Shown here: positions 42,148 to 52,363 of the stretch, in pieces
Layout: every line of letters starts with the position of its first letter
How positions within the stretch are numbered: position 1 is the stretch's first letter
Origin: Pseudomonas fluorescens
Lineage (GTDB): Bacteria > Pseudomonadota > Gammaproteobacteria > Pseudomonadales > Pseudomonadaceae
DNA: 64,000 nt
Reading direction: 5' to 3'
Assembly (NCBI RefSeq): GCF_004683905.1
Contig: NZ_CP038438.1
Coordinates: forward strand, 3,100,001 to 3,164,000
Position numbers and translations under genes: made by a program
Notes under the pieces: model-generated
Told to the model about the DNA's origin: nothing
What the model saw: only the letters and a program-made list of their open reading frames with translations
Database searches by the model: none

Positions 42148-42240
42148 TGGCGAGGGAGCTTGCTCCCGCTGGACTGCACAGCAGTCCTCCCCAACAGCGG
42201 GGCCGCTTCGCGCCCCAGCGGGAGCAAGCTCCCTCGCCAC
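42148..42240. repeat. REP-type inverted repeat (GAGGGAGCTTGCTCCC class)
   Basis: Arms TGTGGCGAGGGAGCTTGC…CGCTGG and CCAGCGGG…CTCCCTCGCCAC around about 40 bases. It is a fluorescent-pseudomonad REP doublet, lying between the DUF3313 and nucleotidyltransferase genes, both of which end at it. Confidence 0.9.
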
Positions 42241-42243
42241 AGT

Positions 42244-42873
42244 TCATTCGTTGGGTCGGGAGTATTTTTCAGGTGTTTGCAATCGCTGAATCCACTCATG
42301 CTCGGGATGCAACCGAACCAGATGTTGCATCAGCCATCGCCGCTCTTCGCGAGATAAATCCGGCAATGCCTGACTGAAATCGGTTTGATCCTTGGGACGC
42401 GTGTATTTGGCCTTGAACAGCAGAATCGCCGCAGGCCTGAGATAGGGAATCCCCGTATCACTCAGTGCCACCATCGCGGCGCGTGGATGGACAATCGACG
42501 GGTCTCTTTTATAGACCCACGTATCCGTCGTGCCGGATTCAAGCATCAGATCGACTCGCCAGGCATGGGCAACGGCATCAAATCCCCACACCTGGAAAAT
42601 ATTCTCGCCTGGCGTTTGCCCCACCGGCAAAAACGTCAGTTCACCGTCCCGCACGGTATAGAAGTCCAGCTCGGCCAGCGCTTGCCGGAAGCGCTGAAAG
42701 TCGTCCCGCAGGAGGGTGAACTCCAGATCGCTGTGCGCATGGGTTGGCCGGCCCAGCCATAAATCCAGCGCCCATCCGCCCACCACGCACCACGGGCGCG
42801 AGATGTGTTTCAGCCGTTGCGCCAGTTCTTCCGGCGTCCACGGTTGCCATTCTTGCTGATCAGGAACGGTCAT
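42244..42873 (-). CDS. Nucleotidyltransferase-fold protein (aminoglycoside adenylyltransferase-like)
   Basis: A 209-residue protein of the aminoglycoside-2''-adenylyltransferase-like family. The site motif is VVGGWALDLWLGRPTHAHSDLEF (about 30-52), where Gly-Gly-Trp-Ala and the acidic S-D-L-E mark the nucleotide and metal site. Downstream come WRVDLMLE (a third acid) and AILLFKAKY (a basic patch). Such genes are often chromosomal and not resistance genes. It lies 15 bases after the TetR gene on the same strand, so the two may be co-transcribed. The substrate is unknown. Confidence 0.78.
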   Translation of the reverse strand: MTVPDQQEWQPWTPEELAQRLKHISRPWCVVGGWALDLWLGRPTHAHSDLEFTLLRDDFQRFRQALAELDFYTVRDGELTFLPVGQTPGENIFQVWGFDAVAHAWRVDLMLESGTTDTWVYKRDPSIVHPRAAMVALSDTGIPYLRPAAILLFKAKYTRPKDQTDFSQALPDLSREERRWLMQHLVRLHPEHEWIQRLQTPEKYSRPNE

Positions 42874-42888
42874 GCGCTCTGCTTCTCG

Positions 42889-43515
42889 TCACTTGGCTTT
42901 CGATTCCGCGCCGTTGCTCAAAATGCCGTGGCAGATCAAACCCAACACACTGCGCATATGCCGGGCATGCGCTTGCCGATTGGGTGCCGTCTCGGTCGCC
43001 AGCCGAATAAACGCCATATTCGCGTACTGGTTGAACAACGTCGCCGCCACATCGAGATCGACTGACGCCCGCACCTTGCCCTGCGCCTGAAAATGCCCGA
43101 GCAGGGCCTTGGTCTCTTCGATCACCGCCGCATTCCACGGGCTCAACGCCAGCGCCAACTCACCGGTCAGCAGAAACGGCGCCAGTTCACGCCACAACGA
43201 GGCCGGCATCGCTTGCAGTTGATAGTCGGTCATCAAGCCTTCGAACTCGCACAACGCCTCCAGCGGATCACTGTCGTCGTCCAGATTGGCCCGGGCATCG
43301 CGCATCGCCTGCTCGTCCGGCTGTTTGAGCAAGGCCAGCAGAATCTCCTGTTTGCCACCGAAATAATTGACCACCGTCGGCGCGGAAACCCCAGCCTGGA
43401 CCGCGATCTGGTCTAGCGTGGTGGCCGCAAAACCATTGGTCTTGAACAGCTCCAGCGCTGCCTGCGCGATGACTTCCCTGCGCTGTTCCTTTTGCCGTTC
43501 TCTGAGCCCGCTCAT
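42889..43515 (-). CDS. TetR-family transcriptional regulator
   Basis: A 208-residue repressor with an N-terminal helix-turn-helix (QAALELFKTNGFAATTLDQIAVQAGVSAPTVVNYFGGKQEIL, about 19-60) and a helical ligand domain. It is divergent from the class III aminotransferase gene, with 159 bases between the starts. That gap carries a 34-base-spaced direct repeat GACAAATATT that could be its operator. It probably controls the aminotransferase and perhaps the downstream nucleotidyltransferase gene. Confidence 0.9.
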   Translation of the reverse strand: MSGLRERQKEQRREVIAQAALELFKTNGFAATTLDQIAVQAGVSAPTVVNYFGGKQEILLALLKQPDEQAMRDARANLDDDSDPLEALCEFEGLMTDYQLQAMPASLWRELAPFLLTGELALALSPWNAAVIEETKALLGHFQAQGKVRASVDLDVAATLFNQYANMAFIRLATETAPNRQAHARHMRSVLGLICHGILSNGAESKAK

Positions 43516-43571
43516 GGTGCTGATGTCCTGTCTTGCTGATCGGCGTCAGCCTACGGATTTCTTTTTTCACC

Positions 43572-43615
43572 GACAAATATTTTCTTTACAAAAATTTTTT
43601 TAAGTGACAAATATT
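43572..43615. promoter_or_regulatory. Direct repeat in the TetR/aminotransferase intergenic region
   Basis: GACAAATATT occurs at 43572-43581 and again at 43606-43615, with an A/T-rich spacer of 24 bases. Candidate operator for the TetR regulator. Confidence 0.5.
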
Positions 43616-43674
43616 AACCGTGCACCGCTGGAATGAACGCGCACCCACTTGCCCCGTTTCTCTGGAGAACCGCC

Positions 43675-45057
43675 ATGTCCGCCGAATTCGATCCGACCCG
43701 CAGCACCCGCGATTACCAGGCCGCCGACGCCGCCCACCACATTCACGCGTTCGTCGATCAGAAGGCCCTCAACGAGGAAGGCCCGCGGGTGATGGTCAGC
43801 GGTGATCGCCTCGCGCTGTGGGACAACGACGGCAATCGCTACCTGGACGGCATGTCCGGCCTGTGGTGCACCAACCTCGGTTACGGACGTAAGGATTTGG
43901 CCGCCGCTGCGACCGCGCAGCTGCAACAACTGCCCTACTACAACATGTTCTTCCACACCACTCACCCTCAGGTGATCGAGCTCTCCGAGCTGCTGTTCAG
44001 CCTGCTGCCCCAGCACTACAGCCACGCGATCTACACCAACTCCGGCTCGGAAGCCAACGAAGTGCTGATCCGCACCGTGCGCAAGTTCTGGCAGGTGATG
44101 GGCCAGCCCGAGAAGAAGATCATGATCGGCCGATGGAACGGCTACCACGGCTCGACCCTGGCTGCGACGGCGCTGGGCGGCATGAAATTCATGCACGAAA
44201 TGGGCGGCACCATCCCTGATGTCGCACACATCGACGAACCGTACTGGTTCGCCCACGAAGGCAACCTCAGCCCGGAAGAATTCGGCCTGCGCGCCGCACG
44301 GCAACTGGAAGACAAGATCCTCGAACTGGGCGCCGACAAGGTCGCCGCGTTCGTCGCCGAACCGTTCCAGGGCGCTGGCGGCATGATCATTCCGCCCGCC
44401 ACCTATTGGCCGGAAATCCAGCGTATCTGCCGCAAATATGATGTGCTGCTGTGCGCCGACGAAGTCATCGGCGGTTTCGGTCGCACCGGCGAATGGTTCG
44501 CGCACCAGGCCTTCGGTTTTGAACCGGACACCCTGTCGATCGCCAAAGGCCTGACCTCCGGCTACATCCCCATGGGTGGGTTGATCCTGTCGCGACGCAT
44601 GGCCGAGGCGTTGGTGGAAAAAGGCGGCGTGTTCGCTCACGGCCTGACCTACTCCGGGCACCCGGTGGCGGCTGCGGTGGCGATTGCCAACCTCAAGGCG
44701 CTGCGCGATGAAGGCGTGGTCACTCAGGTGAAAAACGACACCGGTCCTTATCTGCAGAACTGCCTGCGTGAGGTGTTCGGCAACCATCCGCTGGTGGGTG
44801 AGGTTCAGGGTGTCGGGCTGGTGGCGGCATTGCAGTTCGCCGAAGACAAAGCCACCCGCAAGCGCTTTGCCAACGAGAACGACATCGCCTGGCGCTGCCG
44901 CACCATTGGTTTTGAGGAAGGCCTGATCATTCGTTCGACGCTGGGCCGGATGATCATGGCCCCCGCATTGATCGCCACGCGGGCGGAGCTGGATGAATTG
45001 GTCGACAAAACACGAATCGCCGTGGATCGCACGGCTCGCGAGTATGGTGTGCTGTAA
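43675..45057 (+). CDS. Class III PLP aminotransferase (polyamine/beta-alanine-pyruvate type, SpuC-like)
   Basis: A 460-residue omega-aminotransferase. The PLP-binding segments are YTNSGSEANEVLIR, NGYHGSTLAATALGG, ADEVIGGFGRTGEW and the Schiff-base lysine in SIAKGLTSGYIPMGG (about 295). The N-terminus (TRDYQAADAAHHIHAFVDQKAL) is that of the SpuC-like group that uses putrescine, cadaverine or similar amines with pyruvate. GGAGA precedes ATG 43675, giving MSAEFDP. It diverges from a TetR regulator and is followed by a REP element. With the puu-like operon it suggests a polyamine-degradation theme in this region. The exact amine is not resolved. Confidence 0.87.
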   Translation: MSAEFDPTRSTRDYQAADAAHHIHAFVDQKALNEEGPRVMVSGDRLALWDNDGNRYLDGMSGLWCTNLGYGRKDLAAAATAQLQQLPYYNMFFHTTHPQVIELSELLFSLLPQHYSHAIYTNSGSEANEVLIRTVRKFWQVMGQPEKKIMIGRWNGYHGSTLAATALGGMKFMHEMGGTIPDVAHIDEPYWFAHEGNLSPEEFGLRAARQLEDKILELGADKVAAFVAEPFQGAGGMIIPPATYWPEIQRICRKYDVLLCADEVIGGFGRTGEWFAHQAFGFEPDTLSIAKGLTSGYIPMGGLILSRRMAEALVEKGGVFAHGLTYSGHPVAAAVAIANLKALRDEGVVTQVKNDTGPYLQNCLREVFGNHPLVGEVQGVGLVAALQFAEDKATRKRFANENDIAWRCRTIGFEEGLIIRSTLGRMIMAPALIATRAELDELVDKTRIAVDRTAREYGVL

Positions 45058-45068
45058 CACATACCCCT

Positions 45069-45158
45069 TGTAGGAGTGAGCCTGCTCGCGATAGCGGTGT
45101 GTCATTAACATCGATCTAAACTGATCGACCGCTATCGCGAGCAGGCTCACTCCTACAA
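45069..45158. repeat. REP-type inverted repeat (TGTAGGAGTGAG class)
   Basis: Arms TGTAGGAGTGAGCCTGCTCG…CGATAGCGG and CCGCTATCG…AGCAGGCTCACTCCTACA around about 37 bases. It lies between the aminotransferase and OprD genes. Confidence 0.9.
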
Positions 45159-45257
45159 CGGAATCAGGTATGCCTTGAACTCAGCACATCGGCTCAATCA
45201 AGCCCAATTGATCCTGCCCATTATCAGCAGACCTTCCCTGATTGTCGGTCTCTCTCG

Positions 45258-46550
45258 ATGGCTTCCTCAACATCACACTTTGCATTGTTGGCACTGCTTT
45301 GCGCAGCGAGCGACAGTGCTTTGGCCAATGACTTCTTCGACGACGCCAAAACCGAAGTGCTCAGCCGCAACTTCTTCCTGAGCAACGACTACCGCTCGCC
45401 CTCTCCCTCCGGCAAAAACTATAAACAGGAATGGGCCCAGGGCTTTATCGGCACGTTCACCTCTGGCTACACGCCAGGCACTGTCGGATTCGGCATCGAT
45501 GCCCACGCCTTTCTCGGCCTGAAACTCGATGGCGGCAAAGGACATTCCGGCACGGGTCTGTTGCCGGTCGACAGCAATGGTCGTAGTGAACCGAACTACT
45601 CCAGCGCTGGCGGCGCGTTCAAACTGAAAGCTTCGCGCACCACCCTCGCGTTCGGCGAGATGACCGTGGAAACGCCGGTGTTCGACACCTCGGATAAACG
45701 CCTGCAACCGGAATACGCCACAGGTTTGCTAGTGAACAGTCGTGAAATCGACAACGTTAACTTCACGGCCGGACACTTCACCGCATTCAAGAATCAGGAC
45801 AGCTCTTCGAGCCACGGCGACTTTTCCGGTTACGGCGCCACCACCGAGGCTGGCGGAATCAGTTTTCTCGGCGCCGATCTGTTCGGCGACAGTCCGGTGG
45901 GTGGATCGCTTTACGCCTCGGACCTGACTGACACCTGGCATCAGTACTACGCCAATCTGCACTTCAAACAGTCCGGCCTGTTGCTCGATGCCAACCTCTA
46001 CCACACCCGCGATACCGGTCGGGCGCTGGCCGGCGCGATCGACAACACCGCGTTCAGCCTGTCCGGCAAGTACAGTTTCGGCCCGCACGCGGTCATGCTC
46101 GGCTGGCAACGCATCAATGGCGACACGCCGTTCGATTTCGTGGCCGGTGACTCGATCTACCTCGCCAACTCGATCAAATACGCCGACTTCAACGGCGCCG
46201 GCGAACGCTCCTGGCAAGCACGCTACGACCTCGACCTTGGCGCATTCGGCATCCCTGGCCTGACCTTCATGACCCGCTACGTCTCCGGCGACCACATCGA
46301 CGGCACCCACGCGCCCAAGGGCGGCGCGTACAACCCGTTCGATGCCGAGACTGGCGACTATCAGCCGCAGCAAGGCGCTGGCGGCAAGCATTGGGAACGG
46401 GATATCGATCTGAAATACATCGTGCAATCGGGCACGGCAAAGGACCTGTCGGTGCAGCTGTCGCACGTCTCGCACCGGGCCAACGAGGCACAGGCCGGGG
46501 ATGATATCGACCGAATTTATGTGGTGATTCAGTACCCGCTAGGGTTCTGA
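45258..46550 (+). CDS. OprD-family outer-membrane porin
   Basis: A 430-residue, 18-stranded porin of the OprD/OpdC type for basic amino acids, peptides or organic acids. A signal peptide (about 1-23, ending ALA) precedes NDFFDDAKTEVLSRNFF, the typical OprD mature start, and KNYKQEWAQGFIGTFTSGYTPGTVGFGIDAHAFLGLKLDGG, the first conserved hairpin. The end (…DDIDRIYVVIQYPLGF) is the standard closing strand with terminal Phe. No strong ribosome site precedes ATG 45258. Substrate cannot be assigned. Confidence 0.92.
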   Translation: MASSTSHFALLALLCAASDSALANDFFDDAKTEVLSRNFFLSNDYRSPSPSGKNYKQEWAQGFIGTFTSGYTPGTVGFGIDAHAFLGLKLDGGKGHSGTGLLPVDSNGRSEPNYSSAGGAFKLKASRTTLAFGEMTVETPVFDTSDKRLQPEYATGLLVNSREIDNVNFTAGHFTAFKNQDSSSSHGDFSGYGATTEAGGISFLGADLFGDSPVGGSLYASDLTDTWHQYYANLHFKQSGLLLDANLYHTRDTGRALAGAIDNTAFSLSGKYSFGPHAVMLGWQRINGDTPFDFVAGDSIYLANSIKYADFNGAGERSWQARYDLDLGAFGIPGLTFMTRYVSGDHIDGTHAPKGGAYNPFDAETGDYQPQQGAGGKHWERDIDLKYIVQSGTAKDLSVQLSHVSHRANEAQAGDDIDRIYVVIQYPLGF

Positions 46551-46556
46551 TGGCCC

Positions 46557-46721
46557 GTGATTAACCCCGGACTCAGACCCGAGGTCGCCCTACGAATCCA
46601 TCGACTGGAAAAACTCCACGAAGCCGCCGACAACGAAGCCCTGCTGGGCATTCAGCAAGTCGTGATGCTCGGCGAACTGACCGTCAACCGCGCCCTCGAC
46701 AACCTCGACCCGCCCGCCTGA
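46557..46721 (+). CDS. Small hypothetical protein, GTG start, 54 residues
   Basis: A short frame right after the OprD-type gene: GTG 46557 to TGA 46721. The product reads convincingly as protein: INPGLRPEVALRIHRLEKL, then HEAADNEALLGIQQVVMLG and ELTVNRALDNLD. It is helical and amphipathic with heptad-like Leu/Val spacing. It is below the usual length cut-off and uses GTG, so it would be missed by simple callers. It follows the porin stop by six bases and is probably translated from the same transcript. Confidence 0.55.
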   Translation: MINPGLRPEVALRIHRLEKLHEAADNEALLGIQQVVMLGELTVNRALDNLDPPA

Positions 46722-46730
46722 AAACGCGAT

Positions 46731-46830
46731 CCCCTGTAGGAGTGAGCCTGCTCGCGATGGCGGTCGAACAGCCGACTTTGAGGTTAGTGACACACCGGCC
46801 ATCGCCAGCAGGCTGGCTCCAAACAGGGGA
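46731..46830. repeat. REP-type inverted repeat (degenerate)
   Basis: CCCCTGTAGGAGTGAGCCTGC…CGCGATGGC and GCCATCGC…CAGCAGGCTGGCTCC…ACAGGGG. The outer CCCCTGT/ACAGGGG arms are perfect; the inner arm differs between the two sides. Confidence 0.85.
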
Positions 46831-47005
46831 TCGAGTGACATTTTGAACATTGCGTGATTTTCGGACGGAAGCCGACCTGCGTTATTGGCTAGCCAAATGC
46901 CACTACATCACTTAGTCTGCGCGCCCCGCAAAAACGTTCGGCCAGGAGGGCTTTGATTGGCCTTCGCAACTGAACGTCATCAATCACGCAGATTCAGGGA
47001 TGTTC

Positions 47006-47659
47006 ATGTTTCATGTCTTCAAAATAGTGGTCGCCGGCCTGCTGGCCTCGCTGCTCAGTGGTTGTATCACCGAAAGCGCGTCATGGGTCAGCGAACCATT
47101 GCAGGCCAAGGCCAATGAGCCTGTGGCTTATCTGATCGGGTCTATCGGGCCGCGCTCGCTCAAACTGTCTCCGGCGGATAACCAACGCCTGTTTATACGC
47201 AAACGTGGCTCCCAGTACGGCGCTGCCGGTATCTGGAAAATGGCCGGTGCCTATTCAACGCCGCAGGATATTCAGGACGCTAACGGTGCCGCGAGTGTCT
47301 TCGTCCTTGCTTTGAAACCGGGCGACTACGAGTTCTACGATTTCCAGTTCTTCTCTGCGCGATACACACCGGGGCTTGGCACCGTTTACAGTTCGATGGA
47401 AGCGCGTGAGAAATTCAACCTTCCGCTACGTCTTGAAGCCGGAAAAGCCTATTACATGGGCGAATATCGCTCGCTCTGCCTCAACGGCATCGGCTGCACC
47501 TTCCTCTGGCGCGATCAGCGCGCCCGCGACGCCGTGATCGCCCAGCGCCAGGTTCCCGGACTACCACCTCTGCAATCACTGAAGCTCGATCTGAAAAGCG
47601 CCGAACCCTATATTTTTGCCGATACCCCGCCGGGTGTTGCCGCGGACATCAAACCATGA
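47006..47659 (+). CDS. Predicted outer-membrane lipoprotein, first of three
   Basis: A 217-residue lipoprotein. The leader (FKIVVAGLLASLLSGC) has a clear lipobox LLSGC with Cys20 as mature start. The mature part contains YLIGSIGPRSLKLSPADNQRLFIR, FVLALKPGDYEFYDF and EKFNLPLRLEAGKAYYMGEYR, a beta-sandwich-like layout. ATG 47006 follows AGGGA at five bases, better than ATG 47000. Its stop overlaps the start of the next gene by four bases. Function unknown. Confidence 0.75.
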   Translation: MFHVFKIVVAGLLASLLSGCITESASWVSEPLQAKANEPVAYLIGSIGPRSLKLSPADNQRLFIRKRGSQYGAAGIWKMAGAYSTPQDIQDANGAASVFVLALKPGDYEFYDFQFFSARYTPGLGTVYSSMEAREKFNLPLRLEAGKAYYMGEYRSLCLNGIGCTFLWRDQRARDAVIAQRQVPGLPPLQSLKLDLKSAEPYIFADTPPGVAADIKP

Positions 47660-48177
47660 AAAAAATCACCACGCTTGCCACCGTCGCTCTGCTGGCCGGT
47701 TGTACCGCCACCAACACCTTGCCAGAGCGCACACTGGCCGACGGACAGGATTATCTGGCACCGATCCACGTCATGATCGACGACCCTCTGCAGTCTTCGT
47801 CGTTGCGCAATCATCTGCGCGAAACTGGCGTATTTCGCAACGTCGAAACCGGGTCCGGCCAAAACGATGCGTACAACGTCCAAGTCAAATTGAACATGCA
47901 ACGCGAGTTCCCGCCGTTCCCGGTGGTGTTGTTGAGTTGCGCCACACTGTTCATGCTGCCGCTTTCGAAGGAATACGACACGCAGGCCGAGTTCTCGGTG
48001 TATCAAGGCGACAAGCGCCTCAAGCAGTACACCTATCGCAATAACACCCAGAAATACACCTGGTTGCTCGACCAGGGTGGCGAGCTGGAAGGACAGAACC
48101 TCAGCCGTATTGCACGGGCCTTTGCCCAGGACGTTCAACATGACCGGTTGATCCCTGTCGTGGGAAGTGCCCAATGA
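47656..48177 (+). CDS. Predicted lipoprotein, second of three
   Basis: A 173-residue lipoprotein with lipobox LLAGC (Cys16). It starts inside the stop of the previous gene (ATGA) and ends overlapping the next one in the same way. The body resembles the third gene product: a helix with a LR-x-TGVF / LK-x-SGAF match, a hydrophobic CATLFMLPL / VLTLFTLPV segment, a DKRLKQYTY / DGKLLKTYNY strand, and a C-terminal helix ending HDRLIP / KDKLIP. A tandem duplicate is likely. Function unknown. Confidence 0.75.
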   Translation: MKKITTLATVALLAGCTATNTLPERTLADGQDYLAPIHVMIDDPLQSSSLRNHLRETGVFRNVETGSGQNDAYNVQVKLNMQREFPPFPVVLLSCATLFMLPLSKEYDTQAEFSVYQGDKRLKQYTYRNNTQKYTWLLDQGGELEGQNLSRIARAFAQDVQHDRLIPVVGSAQ

Positions 48178-48695
48178 AGCTGGCCTTGATCAAGAACGGC
48201 GCCATGCTCAGTGCGCTAATGGCACTCGGCGGTTGCGCCAACACCCTGCCGCCCCTCGATTATCACGCTACGCAAGCCTATGTGCCGGTGACGTTGAGCC
48301 TGGGCCCGGCCAATACCCGGCACGAAGAATATCGTCAGCGTGAAACCATTTCTGCATTGAAAGACTCCGGTGCGTTTTCCATGCTCGACGGCGGTTACAC
48401 CCGCAACGGCTACAGCCTGCTGATTACCCAGCCGTGGTCGGGCGAAACCCATTATCTGGCCATGTTCAATGTTCTGACCCTGTTCACCCTCCCAGTGCCT
48501 TATCACTACCAGGACAACTTGCGCAGCTCGGTCTTCAAGGACGGTAAACTGCTCAAGACCTATAACTATTCCCGCGAAGGCTGGAGCGTGATGGCGTGGT
48601 ACGTGCCGATCCCGAACAACAAAAACAAGCAGCAGATGCTGGATCAGTTTCTGGGAGAGTTGGAGAAGGACAAGCTGATTCCCTATCAGCCTTGA
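48174..48695 (+). CDS. Predicted lipoprotein, third of three
   Basis: A 173-residue lipoprotein with lipobox LGGC (Cys21). It shares the pattern and exact length of the second protein and is probably its paralogue. The central VLTLFTLPVPY is hydrophobic enough to sit at a membrane surface. It is translationally coupled to the second gene. Downstream is the 3' end of selC on the opposite strand. Confidence 0.75.
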   Translation: MKLALIKNGAMLSALMALGGCANTLPPLDYHATQAYVPVTLSLGPANTRHEEYRQRETISALKDSGAFSMLDGGYTRNGYSLLITQPWSGETHYLAMFNVLTLFTLPVPYHYQDNLRSSVFKDGKLLKTYNYSREGWSVMAWYVPIPNNKNKQQMLDQFLGELEKDKLIPYQP

Positions 48696-48744
48696 CCGTT
48701 GCGCCGCGACAGCAAGCATCACTGCGGCGAGGACGGGAATTTAT

Positions 48745-48840
48745 TGGCGGAAGGCAGCCGGAGTCGAACCTGCCCGGGAACGGATGCCGTCCCCAACCGG
48801 GTTTGAAGCCCGGCCGCGCCACCGGGCGCGATTGCCTTCC
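48745..48840 (-). tRNA. selC: tRNA-Sec (selenocysteine), anticodon TCA
   Basis: A 96-base tRNA including the encoded CCA. It has the hallmarks of bacterial tRNA-Sec: an 8-bp acceptor stem GGAAGGCA/TGCCTTCC, discriminator G, anticodon stem CCGGG/CCCGG with loop CTTCAAA holding the TCA anticodon (at + positions 48804-48806), a long variable arm, and GGTTCGACTCC in the T arm. It starts seven bases after the selB stop on the same strand, so it is probably cut out of the sel transcript. It delivers selenocysteine to the in-frame UGA of fdnG. Confidence 0.97.
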
Positions 48841-48847
48841 TTTGAAC

Positions 48848-50760
<1,913 letters not shown>

Positions 50761-50764
<4 letters not shown>

Positions 50765-52173
50765 GACTCGACCTGCAACTGCGGCAACTGCGCCAGCCAC
50801 GCCGGTTCATCGTCGAGTTGCCGTAGATCGAGCCACAGCGCATCGTCGTCAATTCGACCCAGCACCGGAATCGGCAAATTGCGCAACGCAGCTTCTAGAT
50901 TCAGCAGACAACGCCCGCGCAAACGCTTGGACACTTGCGGGCGCAAGCACAGCGCCGCACTCGGCAACCGCGCCACCGGTTGGCTGCCGCTGCCGATCAT
51001 GCCCAGCGCTTTCACTGCACTGACATTCCACGGTTCGCCGATAACCTGTACCAGTGCCGGTAGCAGGCGCTCGGCCTGGGCGAGGATCTCGGCTTGCGGG
51101 CGAGTCAACAGCCGCAAACTCGGCAGACGTTCGGCGAGGCGATCCGGGTCGCGATACAAACCCAGCACCGCCTCCAGTGCCGCCAGGGTCAACTTGTCGA
51201 CCCGCAAGGCGCGCTTCAGCGGGTTCTTCTTGATCTTCGCGATCAAGTCTCTGCGCCCGACTATCAACCCGGCCTGCGGCCCGCCGAGCAATTTGTCGCC
51301 GCTGAAGGTGACGATGTCCGCACCATCGAGCAGCGCCTGGCGCACTGTGGGTTCCGCCGGCAGACCCCAGCGGGTCAAGTCCAGCAGACTGCCGCTGCCC
51401 AGATCCTCCAGCAGCGGCAAGCCGTGCCGATGGGCCAGCTCGGCCAGTTCGGCGGTGGGCACCCGGGCGGTAAAGCCTTCGATGCTGTAGTTGCTCGCAT
51501 GCACGCGCATGATCAAACCACTGCGCGGGCTGATCGCTGCTTCGTAGTCGCGGGCGTGGGTGCGGTTGGTGGTGCCGACTTCATGCAGGCGCACGCCGGC
51601 GCGGGCCATGATGTCGGGGATGCGGAACGCGCCACCGATTTCGATCAGTTCGCCGCGCGAGATGATGCCTTCCTTGCGCGCGCCGAGGCTGTTCAGCGTC
51701 AGCAACACCGCAGCGGCATTGTTGTTGACCACGGTAACGGCTTCGGCGCCGGTCAGTTCGCGGATCAGGCCTTCGATCAGGTCGTCGCGATCACCGCGTT
51801 TGCCACTGGCTAGGTCGAATTCCAGATTGAGCGGATAACGGGCGGCCATCTGCACCGCGTCGATGGCTTCATCCGGCAACAGCGCCCGGCCAAGATTGGT
51901 GTGCAGCACCGTGCCGGTCAGGTTGAACACCCGCCGCACGTTGCTGCGCTGCTGCTGGGCCAGACGCTCACCAACCCGCCCGGCGAGCACGTCGGGGCTG
52001 ATTTCAACGGCTGACAATTGGCCGTTCAACACGCTGGAACGCAACTCATCTAGCAGCTGGCGCAAACTGGCCAGCAACGACTCGCGACCATAACGCTCGG
52101 CCAACGGCAAACACGCCGGGTGACGCAACAAACCATCAATGGAAGGCAACCGCAGGGCAACACTCGAAGACAT
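50761..52173 (-). CDS. selA: L-seryl-tRNA(Sec) selenium transferase SelA
   Basis: A 470-residue PLP enzyme that converts Ser-tRNA-Sec to Sec-tRNA-Sec using selenophosphate. The PLP lysine is Lys294 in [11 protein letters not shown]. Other family stretches are [27 protein letters not shown] and [19 protein letters not shown]. It overlaps selB by four bases. Its substrate selenophosphate needs selD, which is not in this window. A REP element separates it from fdhE. Confidence 0.97.
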
Positions 52174-52248
52174 CAGCCACTCCCGAAAACAAGACTCTCC
52201 GGCATGACCTGACGCAACGCGTCTAAATACAGCACACCGGCCCCCAAT

Positions 52249-52337
52249 TGTGGGAGCGGGCTTGCTCGCGAATGCGGTGAGTCAGCCACAAATGATCTGA
52301 CTGACACGGCCCCTTCGGGAGCAAGCCCCTCTCACAA
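52249..52337. repeat. REP-type inverted repeat between selA and fdhE
   Basis: TGTGGGAGCGGGCTTGCTCGCGAATGCGG on one side and GGGAGCAAGCCCC…CTCACAAG on the other. The second arm has eroded. It interrupts the otherwise tight fdn-fdhE-sel cluster. Confidence 0.85.
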
Positions 52338-52363
52338 GTTTTTCAGGAGTGTAGACGCTCTGG

